This document shows, in pieces, positions 24,672-36,504 of a stretch of DNA of 64,000 nucleotides; positions within the stretch are counted from its first letter, which is position 1, and every line of letters begins with the position of its first letter. Where the stretch lies: NCBI RefSeq assembly GCF_030247195.1, contig NC_080671.1, positions 303,068,504 through 303,132,503 on the forward strand, in the 5' to 3' direction. Origin of the DNA: Topomyia yanbarensis (lineage: Eukaryota > Arthropoda > Insecta > Diptera > Culicidae). A program made the position numbers and the translations under genes. The notes below the pieces were generated by a model. The model was given only the letters and a program-made list of their open reading frames with translations. It searched no databases and was not told the origin of the DNA.

Positions 24672-25128
24672 TCATTTAGCTGGATAGGTGATTGCTGCAC
24701 TGAAAGTGATCAAATTTATCACTAGGAAAAGAAATTTTTCGCTGGCCTTGGCAACCGTTTCATCGGGGAATAAATCCACGGCCGCCCGGCATGTTTTATT
24801 ATTCATTTTGCACAGCCGTTTAACCGAATCATCCTGTTGAACTTGCATATTATAGTAGCGGTATCCATCATGAACTAGCGCCTCAAAACCTTTGGTGTTT
24901 TTAACAATACGACAAGCACCCGCAGCCTGTTGCTAAGTGGTGATATTTGGGCACGAAGCAGGCACAGAATAGCTGATTGAATTCTGACTACGTACTGGCG
25001 TTATCTTGGGTTACCTTATCGACTTCATCAGCCGCATACTCTTCCGCGACGGGTGCCACCGTTTTTCCATGAACATGATCGGCTCCCATATGATGGACAA
25101 ATCCATCGGCGTTAAGAATAATTCTCAT
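24672..25128 (-). CDS. Small two-exon gene with FLYWCH-like finger
   Basis: Exons 25128-25015 and 24926-24672 join in phase 0 across an 88-nt GT-AG intron (GTAACC...CAACAG), giving 122 residues without a stop. The second exon reads LVHDGYRYYNMQ and then RLCKMNNKTCRAAV. The spacing G-Y-x-Y...C-x6-C-x-A is that of a FLYWCH zinc finger, though the Trp is replaced and no final H-x-H is seen. FLYWCH fingers occur in insect chromatin proteins and in Mutator-like transposases. An additional upstream exon is possible (acceptor just before 25160). It may be a captured or decaying gene; function is not assigned. Confidence 0.35.
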
Positions 25129-25428
25129 CTTACATATGCCACTCAAAGACCACAGCATCATTTCCTGTAAATGAATTTGAATGAAAATGTCACTAGAATT
25201 TAGAACTATTTTTCAACTTCGAGCTATTACCTTTCTGATTTTTCGTTAACGGTTTACTGTGGAAGTAGTGTAGATTGGCCTTCTTGTAGTAAATCGCAAA
25301 GAGAATAGTGAAAGAGACGCAGAGTGAAAATCAGTCAAAACGGCAACACTCCCTTTACGATGATTTCAACACTAGAATTTGGCAACCGTTTCCAAAGGCA
25401 GCATTTAAATCCATATCAACATTAGAAT

Positions 25429-25624
25429 AGGGCTAATAAGATTTGTAAACAAACTTTTGTTTTGCTGATTTCTCTTAATTTGTTATAATTTCAACCCAGA
25501 AGACATTTGAAATTGATTCTACCAAGGTTAAAGATGTTGATTCATGTGTATCTTTCATGAAATTCGACTCGACAGCGGAGTAATGAGCGAAATAAGTTTG
25601 TTTATAAAAATCTCATTAGCCCTT
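25429..25624. mobile_element. Palindrome-ended MITE
   Basis: The left end AGGGCTAATAAGATTTGTAA and the right end, read inversely, AAGGGCTAATGAGATTTTTA are inverted repeats of about 30 bp ending in AAACAAACTT. The element is about 196 bp and noncoding. Target duplication is not clear. Confidence 0.7.
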
Positions 25625-26623
25625 TTGAAGAATTGATTTTGAAATGACTCCTATTATTGCGCACTTCCCACCAACCTGGACTCCGCACTTTTAAAGTGCG
25701 AGTGATCTCAAAACTGCGAGCTGTCAAAAAACATGTATTTCAAGTGATAGAGATGGTACTTTCATAGACAGACCAGTCGAACTAACCGGTCTATGAGAAG
25801 AATTTAATGGAAGAATGGTAAGTGCGCAGTGCGGTTAGAATCCAGTTTTTAGTGCCACAAGCAATATATTTTGAAAACAAACCTTTTGTCGATCGTTGGA
25901 TTTGTTTATCAAACGATGTGCATTTCGAAACAAAGAGATGAAATAATTCTAAAACTTGTTTTTACTCATGCATAGACTCTAGAATGCACCTTACAATCAC
26001 GATTGCACTAAATTCTGACGAAAATTCAAATTTTTTTTTTTTTTTGATAGATTTACAATACTTATCTCCTCCAACTCAGGCATGAGTAATGTTTATTTAC
26101 ATTGCACGATTGGTTTGCTCAATAAGGTATTTTTGGCTTCACACTATTCGTCTCTTTTCCTATTCTCTTTGGTAAATCGTTAGTAAATATCGTAAAAATA
26201 TCGATCGTGAACCGATCAAAGGGCCTAGGCCGCATTGACATCGACCCGAGAAAAACAGCATCGAAAATTTGCTTTAGAAAATTAAGTCCTGTTTTAACAG
26301 CGTTAATATGTCGAGATTCTAAATGTATTAAAGAACTTAAACCAATATCAATTTTCAGGAGAACAAATGAAATGTTTAATATAATGACGGTTTCTGAAAT
26401 AAAATAGAAAAAAATATATATTTCGCCGAGTGTGTTTATAAAATGTTGGTTACGCCATTTTCAAGTTGCCCCCTTGTTTTGACCAAAGATGATGTTTTAA
26501 ATATTAAGACACGCGAAGAGAAAAACAGTAAATTTGGCTGCACGGTTTTCCAAGTTATTTTGTCTGACTTGAAATTCTGATGAAAGCTTGGCGAATTCCT
26601 TCTTTGAAGTATTTAGTAAAATA

Positions 26624-26879
26624 CAGTCGTGATTCGCTGGTTGAACACTTTAAATGGACCGCTTTTTAGTTGGACGTCCGCTAGTTGGATCATTGTCCAA
26701 CTAAAAAGCATCTGAACGTCAGAATCTCATGTCAAATTTACTTTGACAATCTATCTAACAATCTTTTACACTACTAATGTCTTCTTTGAAGAGTTTTTGA
26801 CATTTGTCAGTCGGTCCAACTAGCGAATCAAATTCGTTGGTTGGACAGAGGCTGTGACCCAACCAGCGAATCACGACTG
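26624..26879. mobile_element. pogo-like MITE with TA duplication
   Basis: 256 bp, ends CAGTCGTGATTCGCTGGTTG and its inverse, with TA at 26622-26623 and 26880-26881. Internal GTTGGACGTCCGCTAGTTGG and TTGTCCAACTAAAAAGC words are also inverted. The CAGT start plus TA target fits a pogo-type source element. Confidence 0.82.
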
Positions 26880-27234
26880 TATTCGATCATGCAACGCAGA
26901 AACGCAGTGATTTCCCTAATAAAAAACAAAATTATACATGAACTTTAGTCCATATAGTGCAACGATTCCATATATTATTTGTATGCTACCCTGAACAGGT
27001 CTTTAGGTTCTTGAATCATACAATGTTTATTAGAGTTACGTTACTAAGCCTGTCTACATGTTTTTCGTTGCACTTTTGGTTTGTTGGTGACATTTCAAGC
27101 AATTTTGACGTTGTCAAACTGACCCCCATCGAGCGGTGGAACAACGATGTTGCCTATTGTCAAACTCTGTATATGTAGAGATAGGGATATCAGTTGATTC
27201 AAAAATAATATTTTTGATGAATGACACGATATTA

Positions 27235-27563
27235 CACTCAAAAGAAAGTAAACGTTATGCCTATTGATTTTACACATAGATTTTTGCAATTAACGGAGGC
27301 ATATAGACACTATTTGCTGGTACTTAAACCTTATGTGTGTATTTATAAGAAATATTAATCTTACATTCACATTTCATAACTATTAGGCACATAAAACCCC
27401 ATTCTATAACAATATGCACATATAACTTATGTGTGTGCATACATAGTTTATACAGTTGACACATAGTAGGTATGTGTGCACGTGATAACAATAGCATTTC
27501 TTCTTCATATGAATTTTAAGCGGTTTGAAGTAAATAGAATTAACGTTTGGATTTTTTTCAGTG
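27235..27563. mobile_element. 329-bp MITE, family B copy 1
   Basis: TA duplications lie at 27233-27234 and 27564-27565. The left end CACTCAAAAGAAAGTAAACG and the right end, read inversely, CACTGAAAAAAATCCAAACG are imperfect inverted repeats. Nearly the same sequence occurs at 40346-40673 and, interrupted and inverted, at 35614-37594. No coding sequence. CACAT/ATGTGTG words are frequent inside. Confidence 0.85.
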
Positions 27564-28223
27564 TAGGAGTCTCGATAAGTTCTAAATTTTCAGATCTTGC
27601 ATCTACCAGCTATATAAAATAAGGGACTAGATAGTAGATGAATGGCTTTGTAATTTTTGATGTGTTTAAATTTACTCGTATTTTATTTGCATAATCAAGG
27701 TTATTTAGCATGTATATAAAGTTTACACACTTCGCATGTAAATATAATAACATGAAATTTTTTTAATTCAATCTTAATACTCCCCACACATTACATTGTT
27801 TACATTACTCGTTTGGAAACGAGGGATTGCCCTTTCTATGGTCATTCTCAGGGATAGACCTTTCGAACTTCAAATTATGGTCTTGTCAAACTGCAAATGA
27901 CGTGAGAACCCAAAATGATACCAAATAAGGTATAGGTATACGTAAAGTTTTGATTTTACGATTGACAAGATCGATATACTGCTTCACTTCTTAAAGAAGA
28001 GATTATTAAAAACGAAACTAATTAAAACATAATGCTTTGAATATAGAAACTAGTCCTTTCAGGCTTTTTGAGGTTCTCAAGGCGTATATTATCGTACACA
28101 CATGCATACTATGCAGATTATCTTGAATCTGTTTTGTGTTTGTCAAATCTGCCACTCTTCGCTTTCTGGTCCGGGCACGCTCTTTTTCCATTTGAGGCAG
28201 ACCGCAGACCCTTGTTTGAAATA

Positions 28224-28388
28224 GAGCACTCCAGTTAGAGTTTGGCCATCAGCAAGAAGAAGACATGACGTATCCAAACGAGCATAAAACTTGACATAAA
28301 CAAAATAGAAATACGTCAAATTTAATGCTCGTTTGGATATGCCATGTGTTTTCTTCTTCCTCATGGCCACACTTTAACTGGAGTGCTC
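28224..28388. mobile_element. Snap-back MITE, near-perfect hairpin
   Basis: 165 bp with TA on each side (28222-28223, 28389-28390). The two arms of about 75 nt start GAGCACTCCAGTTAGAGTTT and include AAACGAGCAT. They are separated by a loop of about 20 nt, so the whole element folds into one hairpin. The overlapping open frames are artefacts of the palindrome. Confidence 0.85.
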
Positions 28389-28625
28389 TAGTTTGGAACC
28401 GTTGTTTTGGGTTCGATTTAAACTTTTGGCTTCAGTTCTCGCGCATCTCTATAAGCATCATTCTTGACAAATATTTTCCCCTCGGGCGAATTAAAAGGGG
28501 CCCTTACACGAGCAATTAAATTGCACTTTCCATATACCTCCAAAAAGAACATGTTATGTGACTCCATGCTCGATTTGCTCCAGCATTTGACATCTTAAAT
28601 TGGCTCCGCTCAGTGTCTTCGCCTA

Positions 28626-29252
28626 GAAAAACTCTAGTAAGAGAACTGCGGAGAGAAAAACAGCATTTTTGGCAACGTATGCCCCGGCATTGTATGGCAA
28701 CACGTCCAATGTTATAAGGATAGGCAATCAGGGATGCCAGGTGTTTTTCCAAGAAGTCTGTAATAATTCTCGAATAAGTCTGGAGTTGTCTGGATAGCCC
28801 AATTTTTTTAAAAGGCTTGAGAATTGAATTTGAGGCTGTGAGCTTTCAGCATCTTGTATTGCTGAAATTTCCAGCTGATGACAATTCAACAAAATTTATT
28901 CACTTTTAGCGAAAAAACCTTTGCTATTTTGTATTTCCAGCTATTCTAAAAAGTTTTGTTTTCAAAATCGTAGCTCGAAAAGTTGTTCTAAAAATCAACG
29001 ATGAATTCTTCTATCTCGTTTTGTTATTTTTCAAATTGTCTGGATAAATCTGGACAAATTTTCTGAAATCTGGATCAGACAAACATAAATCTGTATGTCT
29101 GGACGTCGCTTAAAAATCTGGAAGAATCCAGATAAATCTGGAAGGTTGGCACCCCTGTAGGCAATGTTCGATTGGATTCGTTTTTTGACAGCTAAGCGCG
29201 AATCCAATCGATCCAAAATGGAGTCTCCGCAGTTCTCTTTCTAGAGTTTTTC
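28626..29252. mobile_element. TIR element of 627 bp with TA duplication
   Basis: Inverted ends GAAAAACTCTAGTAAGAGAA (left) and, inversely at the right, GAAAAACTCTAGAAAGAGAA extend through CTGCGGAGA. TA lies at 28624-28625 and 29253-29254. The interior has a patch of CTGGA/TCTGGA words (29035-29150), probably an older repeat carried inside. No coding capacity. Confidence 0.72.
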
Positions 29253-29454
29253 TATCTTCGCCTAACTATGAATATAGTATCTATAAGGTACACCTTGGGA
29301 AAACCGTGCAGCCAAATTCACGGTTTTTCTCTCCGCGTGTCTTTGCATTTCAAACATCGTCTTTAGTGAGGTATGTACGTCCTTTCAACCGCAGCTAATT
29401 GCCTTATTTTAATAATAATATATTTTGCGTTGTCTCCTGTTTCATGTTTACGAT

Positions 29455-30958
29455 GCAGATGAAAAAAGACGATGCACTGCCACGAAATACGTGCCGAAAT
29501 TGTGCAGAATACATAATTATAGCCTACCATATACAAAAGTCGGGATTTCGACCAAACTAGATCGATATTCAAGCATGAAATAAATTTGAGCAGCAGAGAA
29601 GTAGAACCATTTTTTGGAGTAACCAACATTCACGAAACAGATAACCCAGCGGAATATGCATCCCTGATAAACATCGTATGATTTAAGAGCCTAACTACCT
29701 GTACAGGGTATCATCCAAACAATATGAGGAATCGTTGCACTATATGAGTTATAGTTCGTGTATATTTTTTTCTATTATGGATTCCTTCTGTTGAATGCAT
29801 ATGACAAAATTATGTTGGAGGATGTCAAGGGATTAATTGTGGACGCCAATAATGGTTTAGTGAACGAATTTCACTGCGAAGATCATTACCAAAGTATTTA
29901 AATGACGACCATATTATAACCATAATTGCAGTCAAGAACGCTCATGATGCGATACCGTTCAAATGTCCCGTATGCCATAGATTCTTCTCCAATCAGCAAC
30001 TTTTGAAAGAACACCGGCGAACTGCAATTCGAAAGTATTTTTGTCGACAATGTGGTAAAGGATTCATGACACAAGCGAACTTAGAGAATCATTTAAAATG
30101 CCATGTATCCTCACGAAAAACCAGAAGGTGCTGCGGTCGTCGTAGAGATTTTAAAGATGATTCGGAACGTGTATTGCATTTTAATGAAATGCACAAATAG
30201 AAACAGACGTTCGATCCTATCAAATCGTCTGAATGCAACATCTGCTTTCGATGATATCCTACTCGACAGTCCCTTACAAACCTCTAGCGAATGATTCAAC
30301 AGCATCAATGCTCCCACTGCGGCGATTTTTTTACGCAAAAACTTGTCATGCAAATGAAAAAAAGATAAGAAGAAGCGTTGTTGCGGGTGTCGTTTAGAAC
30401 TCTTCGAATGTAAAATCTGCAGTAGATGTTTTCCTTCTAAGTTAACTCTATGCAAGTATCAGCAAAATAAGTCAGGAAAATCTCTACTTTTGTGAAATTT
30501 GCGGTCGATCTTTCAATCGCGCTTATAATAAAGTGATCCATGAAACGATTCCAATGAAATGCGCTAGTCGTGCCACATCTGTTCACGCCGATTCAAAAAC
30601 AAACTCTACCTCAAAAATCACTAAGATGTACGCAACTAGTGAAACGCGAATCTTTTCCTGTGACGAATGCGATAAATGTTTCCGAACGAAGGACCTGCTG
30701 AACACTCATGTCATCAGTCATAGTGCGGAACGGAAGGATGCGTGCCAGTTCTGTTCTGCGACGTTTAAGCGAGTCCATCAGTATTTAAAGATTATACTAA
30801 AGTACATACACGAGAGAAGGCATTCACTTGCACGACTTACACCATCTGTTCCAAAAGGTACGTTCAATCGGCCGATTCGAAGTGACAGACTATTGCCCGG
30901 GTCGGTTCTCAGACGGTTTTTACTATATGAAGCATGTCAAGGCATGAAGATGCCGTAG
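29455..30958 (+). pseudogene. Decayed ZAD-C2H2 zinc-finger gene
   Basis: After a possible acceptor (ACGATGCAG) at about 29450, the reading DDALPRNTCRNCAEYIIIAY resembles the C-terminal half of an insect ZAD domain (paired Cys, C-x2-C). From about 29960 there are C2H2 fingers: FKCPVCHRFFSNQQLLKEH, YFCRQCGKGFMTQANLENH, and further on FSCDECDKCFRTKDLLNTH with CQFCSATFKR. Others are half-lost (CSHCGDFFTQ, YFCEICGRSF) because of stops and frame changes at about 30290, 30365 and 30480. ZAD-C2H2 proteins are a large insect family of DNA-binding factors. This copy is inactive and lies inside the 8.1-kb block. Confidence 0.7.
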
Positions 30959-32119
30959 GCGTTGGCTTTATGTGTGACTCATATGGGAAGCATTTTTTTC
31001 AAAAAATCCGTGGTAAAAATATAAAAATAACGCGCAACGTCAAGATTGTCTATGTTAACAATAACTTAGATAAATAACTCTCACGAACTTGTGAGGTGCC
31101 ACCTTATTGGAACCCGGTAGATGAAAGGGAAAACAGGCATTTTCACCAACCAGAGATAATTAACATTTTTAACACTTGTTTTTAATAATAAATCTAATTG
31201 TGCATACTCCGGTTATTCGAGGAAAACTCAGCACCGGTCAAATTTCGAACTATCTGGCAATGGCAAATATCGTGACAATGATAATCAAGTTATTAATTCA
31301 ATGTTTTACTGCTTGTGCGAAAGGTCTAAAGAACCATAAGGCTATTGAAATATCGTCAGTTTTAGGTAAAATTACACAAAGAATAAATAATACGGAAACG
31401 ATACTCACTACAATATCACACTTCATAATTAGACGATGATTTGGTGGTGCCTTTAGAGATACAGGCACTCAAAAACTGTCGCCCACAATTCATATTTTTC
31501 TACAACCAAGTATCCTGAAATAACTGTAATAAGTAAATTCAGTGACCAATATTCAGTAATCAAATGAAAACAAACCTACAGCACCAGCTATCACTTTCTA
31601 ATAGCGATCAAATAAGTTTGGATAAATTGTAAGAACGAAACTATTAGTTGATTGTATTGGTTTTCTTGGTAAAATTAACGATTCTATAATCATAAATAGA
31701 AATTAGCAGCAGAGCGGATTTCTTTCTTTCCGTGAACAAATATTCACCTCTACCTCTGAAATGCAGCTATTTAGATTAAACGAAACATTATTTTCAATCA
31801 CTTAAATCTTACACGTCTTATAAATCCAATTTAATAAATGGTAGCAGTTTTTACATTTTAATTTTCAAATGACAAATATTGTGAACTAGCTGAAGTGTAG
31901 TTTTCAACTCACAAATTAGTTGAATGCGCATTGATATTTTTGTTTTCCTTTATGCTGTCTTTATTCTCAGTCAACTGACAGCTATCAGAAACAACAATAT
32001 TTTTCAGCAAATTAGTAATAAAAATTTGAACAAACACGTTAGTTGTAACAACAATTTTTAGTTAAATCAGCCAAAACGAAAATCAACAATTGCAATATCT
32101 TAATTTTGTGATTGACGGG

Positions 32120-33409
32120 TTCTCCGTGTAGTACTAGTTCGCGAAGCTATTAGAAGTGGTCACTGGGATAAAGGTTTAAGACAATATGAATCGGAAGCAA
32201 AAAGTTTGAGAGTGTTGGGAGCATTAATTTTCATCAGGGACCGAGTGATTTTGCCCTATGAACTGCGTGATAGGGCGCTTGTTTCAGCTCACCAAGGTCA
32301 TATGGATGCGGCATCAATGAAGAAAATTCTGAATAAATTATTTCTGGTGGCCCGGGATGGCCAAACAAGTTGAAAGTTTCGTTAAGGGATGCGGAACGTG
32401 TTTCCGACTTTCCAAAAAAAAAATCCACCTATTCCGTTGACCAGCCGTGAATTGCCCGAAGGACCATGGGAAGTGCTGCAGATAGACTTCTTTTCTTTTA
32501 AAGACTGTGGCTCGGGAGAATTTCTAGTGGTTGTAGACACCTACTCACGATACCTTCACGTAATTGAAATGAAGAAGATAGATGCGGATAGTACTAATGA
32601 AGCCTTGTGTAGAATTTTTGAGGTATGGGGCTACCACCTCGCCATCCACAGTGACAATGGGCCACCATCTCAAAGCGAAAATTTTATTAGTGCGTGGGAA
32701 AACAGAGGTGTTAGGATTCGAAAATCAACCCCGTTAAGAGCTCAGTCAAATGGAGCTGTAGAACGCCAAAACAAAGGTTTAAAAGATGCTTTGACCGCTG
32801 CGAAACTTGACAACATCAATTGGAAGTTAGCTTTAGAAAAATATGTGCATATGCATAATAAGGTTCGACCGCTTTCACGACTAGGAATAACGCCGTTCGA
32901 GTTACTTGTTGGCTGAAGATTTAGAGGGACATTCCCGTTTTTGTGGGAAACACGATCAAGTGGATCAAACAGATATACGCGAAAAGGATGCATCTTCCAA
33001 ACTCGTCAGCAAAAAGTATGCCGATTTCGTAAGAGGAGCGAAGGATTCGGATATTGCTGTTGGTGATAAAGTGCTTCTGGCTCAAACCACAAAGCAAAAA
33101 GGAGTCCCAACCTTTTCCGAAGAGTGTTACACGGTTTTGACTAGAAATGGAGCAAAGGTTATTGTATGCAGCGATAGAGGTGTCCAATATTCCAGGAACG
33201 TGCAAGATGTGAAAAAAGTACCTTTCTTGCGTGAAGATAAAAGTAGTACCGAGTCATGTAGCACTAGTGAGTATTCTGCTACAGTTGAATTTCCTGAAGT
33301 ACACAATGATGATTTATCAGAGAATTATGAAAGTGGAAATAGACCCAAACGTATTTCAAAGAAACCATCTCGTTTTAACGATATGGTTTTGTATACTATA
33401 TTTGATTAA
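32120..33409 (+). pseudogene. Gypsy integrase end of pol, broken
   Basis: This is the remaining 3' part of pol in the 21.96-kb gypsy element. It starts in the region before the HHCC zinc site (HQGHMDAASMKK). Catalytic blocks: Asp in LQIDFFSF, Asp in IHSDNGPP, Glu in GAVERQNK. The C-terminal tail ends PSRFNDMVLYTIFD then stop, 20 bp before the 3' LTR. Breaks: a frame change in a ten-A run at about 32405-32423, a TGA replacing the Trp codon after LLVG (32914-32916), and a further frame change at about 32945. It is clearly related to, but distinct from, the integrase at 41.5-43 kb. Confidence 0.88.
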
Positions 33410-33429
33410 AGAGTAGAAGAGTACAGCAT

Positions 33430-33944
33430 TGTAGGATAGAGATGTGATACCAAATAAAGTTTGAAAAATATATGGTGTCTTTGATATGGGAATCGTAAAG
33501 AAATCAATATTCCGAATTATATTCATTATTCATTTGCGGAAGGTATTCCTTTGCTTGTCGCTCATTGGTGGAAAGAGAAAGGCCCTCTCTATATAAGCGA
33601 AAGTATTAACGCGGACTAGATCATTCACGTTTCGAACGCAGCGAAGGACGGACAGCAACCAACAGCGAGCAGCTTTCATCCGCGCTAACATCAGCCAATC
33701 AGCAACCGAGCGAAAGCGATTGACTGGTACGGAGAGCCCTCTCATATATTGAGCAGCGCAATCCAAACCAGCTCATTCACGTTTCGGACACAGCAACCAG
33801 CAGCGAGCAGCAGTCACCCGCGCTATTATCAGCCGGGCGGCACTGAAAATAGCAGCAGCGGAGCGACAGCACTCTTCAGCCGAGCAACCATCCGCCCAAC
33901 ACAATCACTGAACTACCGGCGGACAATGATGTCCGATTACGACA
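33430..33944 (+). repeat. 3' LTR of the 21.96-kb gypsy element
   Basis: 515 bp, same length as the 5' LTR with about ten substitutions. It is preceded by a purine-rich tract (AAAGAGTAGAAGAG) as polypurine primer candidate and followed by target duplication AACCT (33945-33949). Confidence 0.9.
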
Positions 33945-33949
33945 AACCT

Positions 33950-34733
33950 AGGCAAGGCCATTCCGGTTCCGGTTCTGGATGGAATCAAATAAAGACATTT
34001 GACACCGTTTTAAAAAATATGGCGTTTTCTGGTTGCCACAAAACAGTGAAAATTGTTTCATTGTGAAGCTGGGGGCCGGCAAAAGATGGAAATTGGGAAA
34101 TGACGCCATGTTGAAAACCAAGATGACGGCTGACGGTTACCACAAAACAGTGAAAACAATCGTCAATATGGGTATCATTTAAAAATGGGTGGTTAGTAGA
34201 AAACAGCAATTGGTACAACACTGTACTTTTATCTTGTGTGCATTGTCTTAAGAACAAAGGAAACCGCACGTTCTACTTTTACATCTGTCAAGTTAGAGTA
34301 TTAAACGTTTCTTTGGAAACGAACTATTCAATCATTTTGAAGTGACGAATTGAATTGGCGCCTTTGATAATAAATGCTGAAAAACGTCGAAAAATATGTA
34401 TTAACCAAGTTTAATGCTTGCTAATTATTTACTTTAACTTAATTTGTCATTAAAACTGACTGAAAACTGTGCTTCTAAAGCTTCAGGTATTCGCATGTTT
34501 TATTTACAATAAGGCTTTTACACAAAAATTTCACCATATTTTATTAAAGTGTCATTCATCCCATAAGAAATACATTGCGACGAATCGTGCACTGAATAGC
34601 GCTACGAATCTTGCTGTGACGAAAAATAATCGTCGCGTCTTCTTTGGAAAAGCACGGACAATAACAAACGAGCAAAGTGAACGACAGTTAGTGCGTCTAG
34701 AACAAACGAACCATTGTATGTACTCCTACCATC
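33950..34733. other. Flank of gypsy insertion with short direct repeats
   Basis: GGTTGCCACAAAACAGTGAA (34032) and GGTTACCACAAAACAGTGAA (34135) form a direct repeat about 103 bp apart. From about 34600 the sequence is probably the 5' untranslated region of the LINE whose ORF1 starts at 34734. No gene otherwise. Confidence 0.45.
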
Positions 34734-35734
34734 ATGAGTGAATTTGATGAAAAAGCGCTGCTTCGATCCAACACAGCGGTTGTTGACTTGAGATTTTGTT
34801 CTACACGACCGAGTCTCCGTGAGCTGGAACATTTTCTGAAGGTGAACATGAAGCTTAGGCGTACTCCCCGTGAATCAATTACAAAATACATGTCGCAATT
34901 CGGTGAAGTGGAATCCGTTACACCTGATACTTGGAGAAACTTCTTCTTAAAGGTGTTCTTGTGGTGAGGATGCGAGTAGAAAGACCTATTCCCTCCCACT
35001 TGACTATACAATTCAAATGTAACGGAACTAACATTAAACAGACCACGCTATGCACCCACGAAGGGCAGACATCTACGTGCAAATACTGCAACCAGGCGGC
35101 ACATAATGGAACACCTTGTGCGGATGATACTGAGGAGAATGCATCACAGCCAATTCCTCACACATCTTCGGAAAACCAATCCGAAACACAGACTTCAATA
35201 CCAGCACCAGAACCACAAATGGTTACCAATTTTGTGACAGCTGTTCAGGCCATAATAACTATAAAAGCAGCATCTACCCGGTCAGTGTGGCAATCAGAAA
35301 GTTAGCAAAAGTTTACCAAAGCGAAATTGATGCTGGCAGAGTTTCTGCGAGCATTTTGCACGATTTATGCGAGAATTCTGGCAACGAATTTACTCAAATG
35401 CAACAACCGTTTCTGACAGAAGCGGTTAAACCAACCGATGCTGCTCACTTTTATCCAGAATCCAGTCAGAAATGTAAATGTTCTCCCTAGCTCAACTAAC
35501 CCGACAGGATACGCGCAGAAATCTGACAGGGCTGCCAAACCAAGACTTGCAGAAATCTAGCAGAGCGGTCTCTGCCAGAAAATTTGCTCACTGGGAAATG
35601 CTTCAGAATCAACCACTGAAAAAAATCCATACGTTTTTTTTTTTTTTTTATTCATTTCGTTTATTTGATAGGCACAAATGCGTTAGCTTGGCGGTGCCAA
35701 ATGCTTTTGTTTTTACATTTTGGATATCTTAAAA

Positions 35735-36100
35735 CTAGGAGGTTACAATGTTGAAATATTTTTTTTTACAAAGGAAAAGAAAGTTTACAGCTATCTTAAG
35801 ACTAGAAATAAGATTCAATATACAAAAGAGGGCCAAAAGATTTTTTTATGAAAAAAAATTAAAACAAGGGATTCACTTTGATATACAAGAGGGGGAGTAA
35901 TAGTATTTTACGAAATATTTTACGGTTATCTTAAAACTAACAATATAGTTTAGTACACAAAAGGGGGAACAAATATTTATGAGAAATTTCACAGAAATCT
36001 TAAAACTAGGGATTCAATTCTATTTACAAGATGGAGGACAAGAGTTTCAATAAAGAGTAAAAATTATAGCTATCTTAAAACTAGGAATACAGAATACTAA
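35735..36100 (-). repeat. 3'-UTR tandem repeats of the I-group LINE
   Basis: About four degenerate units of roughly 85 bp recur. Each has ATCTTAAAACTAG (or AAGACTAG/AAAACTAA), then a TACAAGAGGGGGA-like word, on the + strand as shown. They are noncoding and lie between the RNase H reading frame and the poly-A tail. Confidence 0.6.
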
Positions 36101-36504
36101 TTTGAATTTTTTAACTAAAACTTATGCTTGGTCAAGATATTCAAAGGGTGGCTTATTTCCGCATCAGTGTAGCAGCAGTTGTATCAAAGACAGGGGAGAG
36201 ACAGGGAAAGAAGAGCAAAACTTGCAACTTTCGCTCGAACGGCGGGGGGGGGGGGGGAGGGAGATCAGCGTATCAAATTTGCGCCTCAGTCTAGTAAGTC
36301 GTCGAGTACCGGATTGGCGGATGGTATTCTTCGGACCCGCGGGGAATCCTTCAAAAGTCATCGGACCTCGAGTCGCTCTCGCTTCAGTTTCCTTCTATGC
36401 AGGCGTAGTGGTAAGGGCGACGGCGGTTACATAGTGGCACTCTGGAGCTGATCGGTTCCACAAGGCAGGAGGAAACTCTAAAAACGAGAAATAAAAGAGA
36501 GGGG

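Larger units (their letters stand above)
23983..32092. mobile_element. 8.1-kb block with inverted ends, possible DNA transposon
   Basis: The left edge CGATTGTTGATTTTTC and the right edge, read inversely, CAATTGTTGATTTTCG start imperfect inverted ends of over 100 bp. Both ends contain a GCTGTCAGT word about 100-130 bp in. A tandem array of TIR-like units follows on the left. The interior holds MITEs, a FLYWCH-like gene and a decayed ZAD-C2H2 gene, but no transposase that I recognise. The block lies exactly where gag-RT of the surrounding gypsy element is missing. It could be one large nonautonomous or gene-capturing transposon, or a mosaic built by several events. The target duplication was not resolved. 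Confidence 0.45.
21959..33944 (+). mobile_element. Ty3/gypsy LTR retrotransposon with nested insertions
   Basis: Two 515-bp LTRs in direct orientation, both TG...CA, enclose the element. The 5-bp target duplication AACCT is present at 21954-21958 and 33945-33949. Matching duplications show that the two LTRs belong to one insertion even though they are 11 kb apart. A primer-binding-like site follows the 5' LTR, and the integrase end of pol precedes the 3' LTR. Everything from gag to RNase H is gone, replaced by a LINE fragment and an 8.1-kb repetitive block. About ten LTR differences were seen by eye, indicating moderate age. Confidence 0.9.
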
